64,000 nt of DNA from Nocardiopsis dassonvillei_B (GTDB taxonomy: Bacteria; Actinomycetota; Actinomycetes; Streptosporangiales; Streptosporangiaceae): positions 5,084,001 through 5,148,000 of the forward strand of contig NZ_OZ186815.1 of the NCBI RefSeq assembly GCF_964273065.1, read 5' to 3'. The notes below the pieces were generated by a model, which saw only the letters and a program-made list of their open reading frames with translations, was not told where the DNA came from and made no database searches. Both the position numbers and the translations under genes were made by a program. Every line of letters starts with the position of its first letter. Position 1 is the first letter of the stretch. Shown here one piece after another: positions 45,223-54,098 of this stretch.

Positions 45223-47114
45223 CGCGCTTCGCCTCTTTCCCCGGTGCCGCCCGGTGCCCGCCCGCCCGGGGCGGCCGGCTCCCCGGCGGTCGTTCGGTGG
45301 GATCTCCAGAACTCGGCGAACCTGCCGCCCGGTGCCCGCAGGAGGTCGGCGGGAGCGCCGCGCTCGACGACCTCCCCGCCCTCCAGCATCACGACGGTGT
45401 CGGCGTCGGCGACCGTCTCCATGCGGTGCGCGATGACCAGGACGGTGCGCCCGCTCCCGGGCGCCATCAGGGTCCGGCGCACCGCCCGCTCGGTCCGCGG
45501 GTCGGCGAACGAGGTCGCCTCGTCGAGCACCAGGACGGGGGTGTCGGCGAGCAGCGCGCGGGCGACCGCGATCCGCTGGGCCTCTCCGCCCGACGGTTCG
45601 GCCTCCTCGCCCAGCACCGTGTCGTATCCGCGCGGCAGGGCGAGGACGCGCTCGTGCACGTCCGCCGCCTCGGCTGCGCGCACCACGGCCGCACGGTCGG
45701 CGTGCGGTACCGCCAGGGCGATGTTGTCCGCGACCGAGGCGCGCAGCAGGCGGGTGTCCTGGAAGACGAAGGAGACCTTGCGGTACAGCTCCCGGCCGTC
45801 GATCTCCCGAAGGTCGACCCCGCCCAGGGACACAGATCCGCCGGTCGGGTCGAAGAACCGGGGCAGCAGCCGGACCAGCGTGGACTTGCCGCCGCCCGAG
45901 GGGCCGACGACCGCGGTGACCGTCCCCGGTTCGAGCACCAGGTCGACGCCCCGCAGCACCTCGCGGCCGTCCCCGTAGTCGAACCGGACCCCTCGCAGCT
46001 CCACCCGGTGGCCCCGGGGCGCGACCGGGCGTGCGGGCTCGGGGAGCGGCGGCACCGCCAGCACCTCCCGGATCCGGCCGAGCGCGCGCCGGGCGGTCTG
46101 CACGTCGTCGAAGCCGTGGCCCAGGGCCGCCACGGGGGCGACCAGGCCGGGTCCGAGCAGCAGGAAGGGCGGCAGGTCGGCGGGGGCCATGCCGCCCGCC
46201 GTGATCAGCGCGGTCCCGCCGGCGAGCACGGCCAGCAGCACGAACGGCGGTGACAGCACCAGCTGCATGCCCGCCGCGACCACGGACAGGTTGCGCACCA
46301 TGCGGAAGAACGAGGCGGTGAAGTCGTCCACGGCGCGGAGGAACCCGCGGTGGGCGCGCTCCTCGCCGCCGAACACCTTGACCACCGCGATGCCCTGGAC
46401 GAACTCCACGGCGGAGTTCGCGATCCTGCCCTGGGCGGCGTCGAACTCCTCCTGCTCGCGCAGCCGGGCGGGGGTCATCATCAGCGGTACCAGCGCCACC
46501 GCCAGCACCACCGGAACCAGGGTGACCAGGGTGAGCCGCCAGTCGACGGTGAACAGGTAGGCCAGCGCCGCCAGCGGCACCGCGAACGCGGAGACGAGCT
46601 CACCGGGGGTGTGGGCGATGAACGGGTGCACGGCGCCCACGTCCTCGCCGACCACCTTGGCCAGCTCGCCGGTCCGGCGCCGGGAGAGCCAGCCGATCGG
46701 CGCCCGCCCCAGCCGGGCGGCCAGGCTCCGGCGCAGGTCCAGCTGGAGTCGGACGTCCACCAGGTGCCCGATCCCGGACGACGCGGCGGTGCACAGCAGT
46801 CGGACGAACATCCCGGCCGCGCCCGAGACCACGGCGTTCCGGACGTGTTCGGGGTCCGGCGGGCCCGGGGACAGCAGGGCCCGGCCCAGCTCGACCACCG
46901 CCAGCAGGGGGGCCAGTCCGGCGAGTGCACCGACGACCTGGAGGACGACCACCGCGGTGAAACCGCCCAGGTAGGGGCGCAGGAGCCCGTCCGGGCCCCG
47001 GATCGCGGACGGTCCGCCACCCGTGGACGCTCCGCCGTCCGCGGCCGGACCGGGGGAGGGGGCGGGCGGCGGAGCGGATCCCCCGCCCGCCCCGCTGAGG
47101 CCGGTGGCGGTCAT
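45219..47114 (-). CDS. ABC half-transporter, IrtA/YbtP-like
   Basis: 631 residues: an N-terminal Pro/Gly/Ala-rich cytoplasmic stretch of about 45 residues, six helices, then an ATPase with GPSGGGKST, degenerate signature EPSGGEAQR and DEATSFADPRTE. The FADP D-loop is a hallmark of IrtA/YbtP. The siderophore-interaction (FAD) domain fused to mycobacterial IrtA is absent, as in YbtP. It overlaps the esterase upstream and the IrtB-like gene downstream by 4 bp each, so the three are co-translated. Confidence 0.82.
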   Translation of the reverse strand: MTATGLSGAGGGSAPPPAPSPGPAADGGASTGGGPSAIRGPDGLLRPYLGGFTAVVVLQVVGALAGLAPLLAVVELGRALLSPGPPDPEHVRNAVVSGAAGMFVRLLCTAASSGIGHLVDVRLQLDLRRSLAARLGRAPIGWLSRRRTGELAKVVGEDVGAVHPFIAHTPGELVSAFAVPLAALAYLFTVDWRLTLVTLVPVVLAVALVPLMMTPARLREQEEFDAAQGRIANSAVEFVQGIAVVKVFGGEERAHRGFLRAVDDFTASFFRMVRNLSVVAAGMQLVLSPPFVLLAVLAGGTALITAGGMAPADLPPFLLLGPGLVAPVAALGHGFDDVQTARRALGRIREVLAVPPLPEPARPVAPRGHRVELRGVRFDYGDGREVLRGVDLVLEPGTVTAVVGPSGGGKSTLVRLLPRFFDPTGGSVSLGGVDLREIDGRELYRKVSFVFQDTRLLRASVADNIALAVPHADRAAVVRAAEAADVHERVLALPRGYDTVLGEEAEPSGGEAQRIAVARALLADTPVLVLDEATSFADPRTERAVRRTLMAPGSGRTVLVIAHRMETVADADTVVMLEGGEVVERGAPADLLRAPGGRFAEFWRSHRTTAGEPAAPGGRAPGGTGERGEAR

Positions 47115-48094
47115 CGCTCCCGTACCTCCGCCCGTGGCGCTGCGGGGTGCAGCAGGCCGCGCAGGAAGCCGAGGATCTCGCGGCCCGCGGGCCGGGCGGC
47201 CGGGACCAGGCCGGGCATGCTGACGAAGCCGTGCACGGCCCGCGGGCAGCTGAGCAGGCGGGCGTCGGTGCCTGCGGCGCGGAGCCGTTCGGCGTAGCGG
47301 CGGCCGTGGTCGCCGAGGGGGTCCAGCGCCCCGGTGACGACCAGGGCCGGCGGCAGGTCCGACAGGTCTCCGGCCAGCAGCGGGGACACGTTGCGCGGGT
47401 CCAGGCCCGGCGGCACGCTCAACCGGGCCGCGGTGCGCCACTCGGACAGGGAGAGCCCGGGCTGTCCCGTGTTGGCGGCGACGGAGGGGTAGGACTCCCT
47501 GGTGTCGGTCCAGTCGGTGACCGGGTAGGTCAGCACCTGGGCGCGCAGCGACGGGCCGTCCGCGCGTGAGCGCAGGGCCAGGAGTGCGGCGATGGTGCCC
47601 CCGGCGCTCTCGCCCAGGACGGCGACGGCCGCGGGGTCGACGCCCCAGGCGGCGTGGTCGTCGAGGATCCGGTCGAGGACGTCGTAGCCGTCCTCGACCG
47701 GCGCGGGCAGAGGGTGTTCGGGGGCGAGGCGGTAGTCCACCCCCACGACCACCGCCGGGCACCGGGCGGCCAGGCGGCTGTTGATCCAGTCGTTCTGCGC
47801 GGCGGTGCCGACGAGGAAGCCCCCGCCGTGGAACGACAGGATCAGCGGCAGCCGCGGCCCGGCGTTCTTCGGCCGGTGCACGCGCAGGGTCAGGCGGCGG
47901 CCCGGCAGGTGGAGGGTGCGCTCCCCGACGCGGGCGCGGGGGTCGGGGAACCCGGTGACCACGCGCAGTGCGCGCGAGGCCCGCAGGCGGTTGGTCCGGT
48001 GCCGCGCGGCGATCACCTGCTCGTCGGTGAACGCCTCCCAGTCGGTGCTGCTCCTGGCGAGGATGCGGGTGCCCAGGGGGGCTCGTCCGCTCAT
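47111..48094 (-). CDS. Hormone-sensitive-lipase family alpha/beta hydrolase
   Basis: 327-residue esterase. The oxyanion motif HGGGFLVG, nucleophile GESAGGT, acid in GALDPLGD and His in AVHGFVSMPG are complete; YRLAPEHPLPAPVEDGYD is the family signature. It starts at the ATG at 48094 (GAGAGGA upstream); the TTG at 48112 lies inside the operator. As the first gene of the operon with two half-transporters, it may hydrolyse an imported ester compound, for example a siderophore, or an antibiotic. Under control of the divergent TetR gene. Confidence 0.88.
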   Translation of the reverse strand: MSGRAPLGTRILARSSTDWEAFTDEQVIAARHRTNRLRASRALRVVTGFPDPRARVGERTLHLPGRRLTLRVHRPKNAGPRLPLILSFHGGGFLVGTAAQNDWINSRLAARCPAVVVGVDYRLAPEHPLPAPVEDGYDVLDRILDDHAAWGVDPAAVAVLGESAGGTIAALLALRSRADGPSLRAQVLTYPVTDWTDTRESYPSVAANTGQPGLSLSEWRTAARLSVPPGLDPRNVSPLLAGDLSDLPPALVVTGALDPLGDHGRRYAERLRAAGTDARLLSCPRAVHGFVSMPGLVPAARPAGREILGFLRGLLHPAAPRAEVRER

Positions 48095-48109
48095 GGCATG
48101 TCCTCTCGT

Positions 48110-48138
48110 CAATTACGCTACTTCGAGTAGCGTAATTG
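48110..48138. promoter_or_regulatory. Perfect 29-nt TetR-type operator
   Basis: 13-nt arms CAATTACGCTACT and AGTAGCGTAATTG around TCG. It is the most perfect operator in the window and sits between the divergent TetR gene and the esterase-ABC operon, overlapping the likely promoters of both. Confidence 0.88.
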
Positions 48139-48156
48139 GCAAGATAGCCTGACCCC

Positions 48157-48705
48157 GTGCAGAAATCCACTCCGGCCGGACGTCCTCGCTCGGACCTGAA
48201 CGCGACCGTCTTCGCGGCCACCCTGGACTCGGTGCGGGAACTGGGCTACGCGGGTGCCACGATGGACCGCATCGCGGCCGCGGCGGGGGTCGCCAAGACG
48301 ACGCTCTACCGCCGGTGGCCATCCAAGGGCGCGCTGATCGTGGACTGCCTGCTCGACGCGATCGGCGTGGTGCCGCTGGAGGGTGACACCCGGGACGCGA
48401 TGCTGGAGACGGCCGTCCGCTGGGCCGCCGCCAAGATCGGCGAGCCCGGGGTGGGCGCCGCGTTCGCAGGGGTGTTCAGCGAGGCCATCAACGATCCGGG
48501 CCTGCGCGAGATCCTGACCGCTCGTTTCCAGGCGCCCTACCTCGCCGTACTCCGGGAGGCGCTGAACGAGCCGGAGCAGAGGATCCTGCTCATCGTCGAC
48601 GTGATCGCGGGGACCCTGCTCCACCGCCTGGGCATCAGCGGCCGGCCGATGGTCGAGGCCGACGTGGAGGAGCTGATCAGGATGGTGCAGGGGGCCCTGG
48701 GCTGA
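48157..48705 (+). CDS. TetR/AcrR family regulator
   Basis: 182 residues. HTH ATMDRIAAAAGVAKTTLYRRWPSK is near residues 30-55; the C-terminal domain is helical (TetR_C_16/11-like, with FSEAINDPGLREILTARF). TAGCCT ends 6 nt before the GTG start, suggesting a leaderless mRNA. The adjacent 29-nt palindrome makes autorepression and control of the esterase-ABC operon very likely. Ligand unknown, possibly the transported compound. Confidence 0.9.
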   Translation: MQKSTPAGRPRSDLNATVFAATLDSVRELGYAGATMDRIAAAAGVAKTTLYRRWPSKGALIVDCLLDAIGVVPLEGDTRDAMLETAVRWAAAKIGEPGVGAAFAGVFSEAINDPGLREILTARFQAPYLAVLREALNEPEQRILLIVDVIAGTLLHRLGISGRPMVEADVEELIRMVQGALG

Positions 48706-48812
48706 GGGCACGGGCGGGGGCGCGGCCCGGAGTGCCCGGGCGGATCAGGGGAGGCGGCGGGGGACGGTACCCGGCCGGTGCGCTCCTCACCCGCTCCGCC
48801 GACCGGTCTCCG

Positions 48813-49412
48813 TCAGGCGGCGGCGCGGCGGAACCGGTACCACTTCGGCGAGGTCCGGTTCATCGGCCACCCCAGGCCGGCGGGGTCGGCGTCCTCCGCC
48901 GAGAGGAGGTCCCACCCCGGGAACGCCGCCTCGACCTCCGCCTGCGACACCCCCTCGACGAGCCGCCGGTACCTGGACGGTCCGAAGGCGAGCATCAGCA
49001 GGACGGCCCCGGGTGCCGCCAGCTCAGTCACGCCCCGCCCCTCCGCGGCCCGCTGCTCCGGTTCCAGACCCTGGAAGCAGCCGATGTCGAGGAAGAGGTC
49101 GAACGCGCCCAGCCCGGCCGCGGGCAGGTCGGTCACGTCCCCGACGACGTAGGTGATCTCCGCCGGTCCCCTCTTCCGGGCGGCCTCGACCGCCTCCGGC
49201 ACGAAGTCGACGCCCACCGCCTCCCAGCCGCGCCGGGCCAGCTCGGGGGTGAACTGGCCGCGGCCGCATCCCAGGTCCAGGGCCCGCCCGGGCCCGTCCG
49301 GGCGCTGCTTGGTCTCGCGGTCGAGCAGACCGCCCAGCTGCGCTCCGCCCGCGGCGCCGTAACGTTCCCACGGGGTGAATCCGAGTCGGTACATCCGCGC
49401 GTATTTCGTCAT
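48813..49412 (-). CDS. Class I SAM-dependent methyltransferase
   Basis: 199 residues. Motif I is LDLGCGRGQFTPELA, motif II VGVDFVPEAVEAARKRG, motif III near FDLFLDIGCFQGL. The opening TKYARMYRLGFTPWERYG resembles tellurite-resistance/thiopurine-methyltransferase-like proteins of actinobacteria. TACCGT ends 6 nt before the ATG with no ribosome site, suggesting a leaderless mRNA. It is divergent from another methyltransferase. Substrate unknown. Confidence 0.87.
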   Translation of the reverse strand: MTKYARMYRLGFTPWERYGAAGGAQLGGLLDRETKQRPDGPGRALDLGCGRGQFTPELARRGWEAVGVDFVPEAVEAARKRGPAEITYVVGDVTDLPAAGLGAFDLFLDIGCFQGLEPEQRAAEGRGVTELAAPGAVLLMLAFGPSRYRRLVEGVSQAEVEAAFPGWDLLSAEDADPAGLGWPMNRTSPKWYRFRRAAA

Positions 49413-49684
49413 GCCCCCACGGTAGGTCGGCCTTCCGGAGGACCGCCGTCGCCCCCGCCCTTCGGTTCCGCCGGTCCCGGAGCAGGGCGAACGCGGCGGC
49501 GCGGTCCCCTGTCGTCCCCGCCGCCACGGCCCCGGCGGCCCGGTCCGGTGGCGCGGTCCCCGCTCCGCGGCGGCCGGCCCGGGCGCGGATCCGGCGGCCC
49601 GCTCCCGGGGTGCGCCCGCCGTGCCGGACTCGGACCCGGACCGGCCCCTGACGGGAACCGACCCCCTGACGAAAGAGGAAGCGC

Positions 49685-50497
49685 ATGTCCGAGGAACACC
49701 GGAACGTCGACGACGACGAGGGGGGCGGGATGCCGCAGATGACCCCGGAGGCCTTCGACGCCCGGTTCACGGCCCAGGCCGGGAGTCCGCTGCTCACCGC
49801 TCTGTGGGCGCGGGCCTGGGGAGAGCAGTACCCGAGCGAGGTCGGGCCCTCCAGCGGCTGCCCCTGGCGGCTTCTCGGGACCATGGTCGCGGTGCTGCGC
49901 CCCGCGCCCGGTTCCACGGTGGTCGACCTCGGCTGCGGCCTGGGCGGCCCGGGCCTGTGGCTGGGCTGGGCGACCGGTGCCCGCCTGGTCGGCGTCGACT
50001 GGTCGGCGGCGGCCCTGGAGATCGCCCGGAACCGGGCGCCCGCCTGGCTGCCGCCCGGCCGCGCCGAGTTCCACCGGGGCACCTTCGCCGACACCGGGCT
50101 GCCCGAGGGCCTCGCCGACACGGTGATCAGCGTCGACGCGCTGGCCCTGGCCCCCGACCCGGACGCCGCCCTGCGGGAGGTGCGGCGCCTCCTGCGCCCG
50201 GGCGGCCGGCTGCTCTTCACCGCCGCCGAACCGACCGGGGCTCTGGGCGACGACGGTGCCTCGACGTGGTCCGGTCCCCTGCTCTCGGCAGGTCTTCTTC
50301 CGGGACCGCGCCACGAGCTTCCCGGTGAGAGGGAGGCGTGGGGCGGGCTCTACGCCTCCATCCGCCGCCACGAACCGGAACTGCGCGCCGAGATGGGCGA
50401 TCGGGCGACGGACACGCTGCTCGCCGAGGCCGCCGTGGTCGAACCCCACCTGGGCGACCTCTCCTGGGGGGCGATCGAGGCGACCGCTCCGGCCTGA
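49685..50497 (+). CDS. Class I SAM-dependent methyltransferase
   Basis: 270 residues with an acidic N-terminal tail. Motif I VVDLGCGLGGPGLWLG, post-I VGVDWSAAALEIAR and DTVISVDALALAPD lie between about 75 and 160, and RLLRPGGRLLFTAAEP is motif III. These traits are close to small-molecule C/O-methyltransferases such as ubiquinone/sterol-type enzymes. GAGGAA lies 5 nt before the ATG. Substrate unknown. Its 3' end meets the frameshifted gene on the other strand. Confidence 0.87.
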   Translation: MSEEHRNVDDDEGGGMPQMTPEAFDARFTAQAGSPLLTALWARAWGEQYPSEVGPSSGCPWRLLGTMVAVLRPAPGSTVVDLGCGLGGPGLWLGWATGARLVGVDWSAAALEIARNRAPAWLPPGRAEFHRGTFADTGLPEGLADTVISVDALALAPDPDAALREVRRLLRPGGRLLFTAAEPTGALGDDGASTWSGPLLSAGLLPGPRHELPGEREAWGGLYASIRRHEPELRAEMGDRATDTLLAEAAVVEPHLGDLSWGAIEATAPA

Positions 50498-50987
50498 CCG
50501 GGCGGGGCCGGCAGGGCACCGCGCGGGCGGGGTGCCGGCCTGGGGCGCGGGCGGGCGCTGACTCGGGGAGGCGCCTGCCCGCGGCGGAGTCCGCGCGCAC
50601 GGAAGCCGAAGAACCGCAGGCCGCCGACGACGGCCCCGGCCTGGATCTCCGGCAGGGTCCACGCGTGCGAGGAGTGGTCGTCGCACGCCACGCCCCGCGC
50701 TCGAGCAGCGGCGCGACCATGCGGTGGACCTCGGCGGTGCCGTCGATGCGACCGGAGACGTCCACCACCTGGAGAGCCCAGGAGGGGTGGAGCCCGAGAG
50801 CGGTGTCGACGGCCGCCACCTCCTCGGGCTCCCAGCCGTGGAAGAGCCGGCCCGTCTCCTCGTCGTCGACGTCCACGTCGAGCCCCTCCCACAGGCCCCG
50901 GGGACCGCCGGGTGCGGGCCGGTGCCGGTCGGGCGCCGCGAGGACCTCGGCCCGTCGGGCGGTGGGGAACACGAACACGGTGCGCAT
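50498..50987 (-). pseudogene. Frameshifted conserved hypothetical gene
   Basis: Starts MRTVFVFPTARRAEVLAAP and reads plausibly to HRMVAPLLERG near 50695. There the coding character jumps to another frame, which continues GVACDDHSSHAWTLPEIQAG then AVVGGLRFFGF before degenerating. Joining them needs a -1 or +2 shift in a GC run around 50690. The joined sequence (LLERGVACDDHSSHAWTLPEI) looks like one ordinary soluble protein of unknown function. The cause may be decay or a sequencing error. The space 50988-51174 holds nothing recognisable. Confidence 0.65.
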
Positions 50988-51174
50988 GGCCGGCCTGCAG
51001 GACGGTGCCGGCCCGCGGCCCGGCCGTGCCGCCTCACCGCGGGCGCGCCCCGGCCGCCGGGCCCGCACGCCCCGAGCAGGCCCGAATCGACCGGGCCCGC
51101 CCGGCCGCCCCGGCGCCGACCCGTGGATGCGGGCCGGCGCCGAAGGCCGTGGGCTGCGGAGCCGGTGCGCCCGG

Positions 51175-51750
51175 TCAGGCGCGGTCGACCAGGATCTGCC
51201 CGTCGGTGGCGCGCTGACCGGCCAGGCCGCCGCCGTAGTTGGCCTCGACCCGCGAGCGCTCGGAGGCGTTGGGGTAGGCGTTGGTGCAGCTCACGCCGCC
51301 GGTGGAGCCCGACATGAGCGACGAGCACGGTCCGGGCTTGGCGTCGGGCAGGCCCAGGCTGTGGCCGAGCTCGTGCGCGGCGATGCGCACCGCGTTGTAG
51401 CCCGCCGCGGTGCCCTGACGGCCCATCCAGACGGTGACCTGCCCGCCCGGGCGCACCGGCCCCAGGTGGGCGCGGGGCCAGCCGTCGTCGGCGATGACGC
51501 GGATCTCGGCGCGCCGCCCGGCGGGGACCGGCTCCAGGCGGACGTTGGAGACGCTGGAGTTCCACACGTTCACGGCCGCGCGGACGGCGGAGGTGTACTC
51601 CGCCGCCTGCCCGGTGTCGTAGTACAGGACGGTCTGGCGCAGCGGCTGCACCGGTTCCGCGGGCGCGGCGGTGGCCGGTGCCGCGCCCACCAGCGTCAGG
51701 GCCAGTGCGCTCAGCGCGATCAGGAGGGGGGTGAGGATACGTCTCAGCAT
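51175..51750 (-). CDS. Snapalysin family secreted zinc metalloprotease
   Basis: 191-residue exported protease. A signal peptide (LLIALSALALTLVGAAPATAA) ends near residue 29. The zinc site H126-E127-H130-D136 in HELGHSLGLPD is the metzincin HExxHxxGxxD of M7 snapalysins, with the Met-turn at SSLMSG and two cysteines for a disulphide. Length matches mature Streptomyces snapalysin with a short propeptide. In Streptomyces, snpA is paired with a LysR gene; here a WYL regulator lies upstream on the same strand. Preceded by GGGAG and a good promoter. Confidence 0.92.
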   Translation of the reverse strand: MLRRILTPLLIALSALALTLVGAAPATAAPAEPVQPLRQTVLYYDTGQAAEYTSAVRAAVNVWNSSVSNVRLEPVPAGRRAEIRVIADDGWPRAHLGPVRPGGQVTVWMGRQGTAAGYNAVRIAAHELGHSLGLPDAKPGPCSSLMSGSTGGVSCTNAYPNASERSRVEANYGGGLAGQRATDGQILVDRA

Positions 51751-51809
51751 GCGGGGGCTCCCGGGGGTAGGGGTGCTGATGTGATCGGTGACCCGGTGGG
51801 GTCGGGGCG

Positions 51810-51838
51810 ATGCTATGCGTAGTTGCGTACCGCCACAA
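51810..51838 (-). promoter_or_regulatory. Promoter of snapalysin gene
   Basis: TTGTGG (51838-51833), 17-nt spacer, TAGCAT (51815-51810). The spacer carries the direct repeat TGCGTA-GT-TGCGTA (plus strand), a possible activator site. The expected 5' leader is about 50 nt. Confidence 0.65.
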
Positions 51839-51912
51839 GGAGTGCAGAACGGTCGATCATGGCGCTGTGCACCGACCTGGTCCTCCCGGGTGAGCGCCCG
51901 CCCGGAAGCCCC

Positions 51913-52887
51913 TCAGGGTGAGGCCCCGTAGCGGGCGGCGACCGCGGCGGCGCGGTCGCGCAGGGAGGTGCGCAGCCACTGCGGGGCCAGCGCCTCCGCG
52001 TCCGTGCCGAGCTGCCACAGCGCCCACTCGGCGTGCCGGGCGTCCTGGAAGGCCGCCTCCAGCCGCAGCCGCCCGTCCGCTCCGGCCTCTTCGGAGAACA
52101 CGGCCACCGCGGTGCCCGCCAGCTCCTCCCGCCGCGCCGGATCCACCAGCACCAGCGCGGTGACCAGGTCGCCGCCGGTCCGGAACCGAGTGCCGCGCTC
52201 CTGCCAGACCCGGCCCAGGTCGACCCGGTCCGGCCGCCGGGCGGGCTCGTCGAGCTCCTCCGCCGCCGAGATCCGGGACAGCCGGTAGGTGCGGTCCTCA
52301 CCCGACCTCACCGCCAACAGGTAGCCCCGCTCGCGTACGGTGACCAGGCCGACCGGATCCACGGTGCGCCATGCCGGGGGCCGGTCCGCGGCGGCGTAGC
52401 GGATGCGCAGCCGGTGCCCGGCGAGCACCGCGCGGCGGACCTCGGCCATGACGGCGTCCGGTGCCTCCTCGGCGGCCACCCGGCGCGCGAGCAGGTCGGT
52501 CTCGGGGTCGATGAGCAACCGCTCGGCCACACCGGCCGCGGCGCCCCGGTGGCTTTCGGGCAGCGCGTCGATCACCTTGAGCATGGCCGAGGCGAGTGCC
52601 GAGCCCAGGCCGAACGTCTGCGCGCCGCGCCGCGACCCGGCGATCAGCAGGGCCAGCGCCTCGTCGTGGTTCAGCCCGGTGAGCTCGGTCCTGAAACCGG
52701 GCAGCAGCGCGAAACCGCCGTGCCTGCCGCGTTCGGCGTAGACCGGCACCCCGGCCGCGGACAGCGCCTCGACGTCGCGGAGCACGGTGCGGGTCGACAC
52801 CTCCAGCTCACGGGCCAGCGTCGCCGCGGACAGCCGGCCGCGCTGGCGCAGCAGCAGCACCAGGGAGACCAACCGATCAGCGCGCAT
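51913..52887 (-). CDS. WYL-domain transcriptional regulator (YafY/PafBC type)
   Basis: 324 residues. The N-terminal HTH_11 (GRLSAATLARELEVSTRTVLRDVEALSAAG, 17-46) is followed by a WYL domain (about 130-210) and a WCX-like C-terminal extension. The WYL signature reads RGYLLAV, lacking the Trp. Such proteins bind small ligands or nucleic acid and can activate or repress. It is divergent from ridA, with an 8-bp-arm palindrome 21 bp before its start, so ridA and itself are likely targets. Confidence 0.9.
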   Translation of the reverse strand: MRADRLVSLVLLLRQRGRLSAATLARELEVSTRTVLRDVEALSAAGVPVYAERGRHGGFALLPGFRTELTGLNHDEALALLIAGSRRGAQTFGLGSALASAMLKVIDALPESHRGAAAGVAERLLIDPETDLLARRVAAEEAPDAVMAEVRRAVLAGHRLRIRYAAADRPPAWRTVDPVGLVTVRERGYLLAVRSGEDRTYRLSRISAAEELDEPARRPDRVDLGRVWQERGTRFRTGGDLVTALVLVDPARREELAGTAVAVFSEEAGADGRLRLEAAFQDARHAEWALWQLGTDAEALAPQWLRTSLRDRAAAVAARYGASP

Positions 52888-52907
52888 GGCAGGAATCTAC
52901 CGATAAA

Positions 52908-52926
52908 CACGACACAGGGTGTCGTG
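52908..52926. promoter_or_regulatory. Palindromic operator between WYL regulator and ridA
   Basis: CACGACAC-AGG-GTGTCGTG, perfect 8-bp arms, in the divergent region near the WYL gene start. Confidence 0.75.
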
Positions 52927-53099
52927 ATTCGTTGGGAGGCTCTCCCCACCGCACACGGGAGGTCGTCCGACGGCCCGGTCGAACCGACCGGACCTCCGGT
53001 CCTCCCGTGTCACCCGGGGCGGAACCCTCATCGGCCGCACCCGGCCCCTCCGGGCGCCGGGGACCCCGGTTCAAGACACCTACGACCCCAAGGACCCCC

Positions 53100-53501
53100 A
53101 TGACGCACGCCATCGTCAATCCGGACGGCCTGCACGACCCGGTCCCGTTCGGCTACAGCCACACCGCCGCGATCCCCGCGGGCGCGGAACTGGTGCTCAT
53201 CGCGGGCCAGTACGGCTCGGACCCGGACGGCGCGGTCGTCTCGGCCGATTTCGCCGAGCAGGTGAAGCGGACCTTCCACAACATCGGTGTCGCCCTCGCC
53301 GCCCACGGGCTCGGGTTCGAGCACGTCGTCCAGCTCAGGACGTACGTGGTGAACCACGACGTCGACAGGCTCGGGCCGATCGCCGGGGCCGTGCGGGAGC
53401 TCTGGGGCACGGAACCGCCCGCGCAGACCCTCGTCGGTGTCGCGGCCCTGGCCGCGCCCGACGTGCTGTTCGAGGTCGAGGCACTCGCGGTCCGACCCTG
53501 A
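53100..53501 (+). CDS. RidA/YjgF family protein
   Basis: 133-residue trimeric imine/enamine deaminase-like protein. YSHTAAIPAGAELVLIAGQYG, FHNIGVALAAHGLGFEHVVQLRTYV and PAQTLVGVAALAAPDVLFEVEALAV are the family blocks; the Arg of QLRTYV is the carboxylate-binding residue. The final Glu of canonical RidA lies in EVEA. AAGGA precedes the ATG. It is divergent from the WYL regulator. This subgroup may be a detoxifying deaminase other than strict RidA. Confidence 0.88.
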   Translation: MTHAIVNPDGLHDPVPFGYSHTAAIPAGAELVLIAGQYGSDPDGAVVSADFAEQVKRTFHNIGVALAAHGLGFEHVVQLRTYVVNHDVDRLGPIAGAVRELWGTEPPAQTLVGVAALAAPDVLFEVEALAVRP

Positions 53502-53511
53502 CCCCCGGCCG

Positions 53512-53539
53512 CCGGGCCGGGCCGCGCGGCCCGGCCCGG
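53512..53539 (+). terminator. Perfect 28-nt palindrome after ridA
   Basis: Self-complementary run of C/G from 53512 to 53539 centred at 53525/53526, ten bases after the ridA stop; a GC-only terminator. Confidence 0.7.
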
Positions 53540-54098
53540 TGGAGCCCGCCGCCCCGTCACCCGCCCGGACCCGGTCCCGTGCACGGTGCCTACGCGGGGA
53601 CGACGCCCCTGCCCCCGCCGGACCTCCATGGCCGCGAACACGGCCCCGGGCACAGGCAGGCCCACCACGGCCCGGGCACCGCAGGCCCGTTGCCCGGTGT
53701 CCGCCTCGGCGCCCTGCCCCTCCCGCCCCGGGCCCCGGCGGATGGGGCCGGGCGCGGGCCGACGGCGGTCGCCTCCCGCGCCGCCCCCTCCGGCCGGGGC
53801 CCGGACGGGGCGGAGGACCGTCCACCGTTCCGGCCACCCGCCTCACCGGCAGGAGGCCGGGCGGGCACCACCGGGGACCCCCGCCCGGCGCGCACCCCGG
53901 CGGGAGAGCGCGGCACAGGCAGGCCGATCCCGTTTCCCGGCGGCCCCGGACCACCCCGCGGACGGCACGTTCGCACACCGGGCCGATACGGGTCGCGGCG
54001 CCTCGTACAGTGAGAACTCCACCTCGGGCGGGGGAGACCCCCGACGGCCCGTGGCCGAACACGAGCCCCGCTCCCGCGGGACACCCTGGAGGAGATCC
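53540..54098. other. Intergenic region before orphan cas6e
   Basis: 559 bp with no gene I can support. TACAGT near 54006 is a possible -10 for the next gene. GCACAGGCAGGCC occurs twice (near 53651 and 53911). No CRISPR-like repeat spacing is visible. Confidence 0.5.

Noticed and set aside
49401..51838. 809-residue minus-strand frame across 49409-51838
   Set aside because: It overlaps three better-supported genes and consists of Arg/Pro/Gly shadow sequence.
53651..53923. 13-bp direct repeat GCACAGGCAGGCC
   Set aside because: Only two copies in GC-rich sequence with no other structure; chance is likely.
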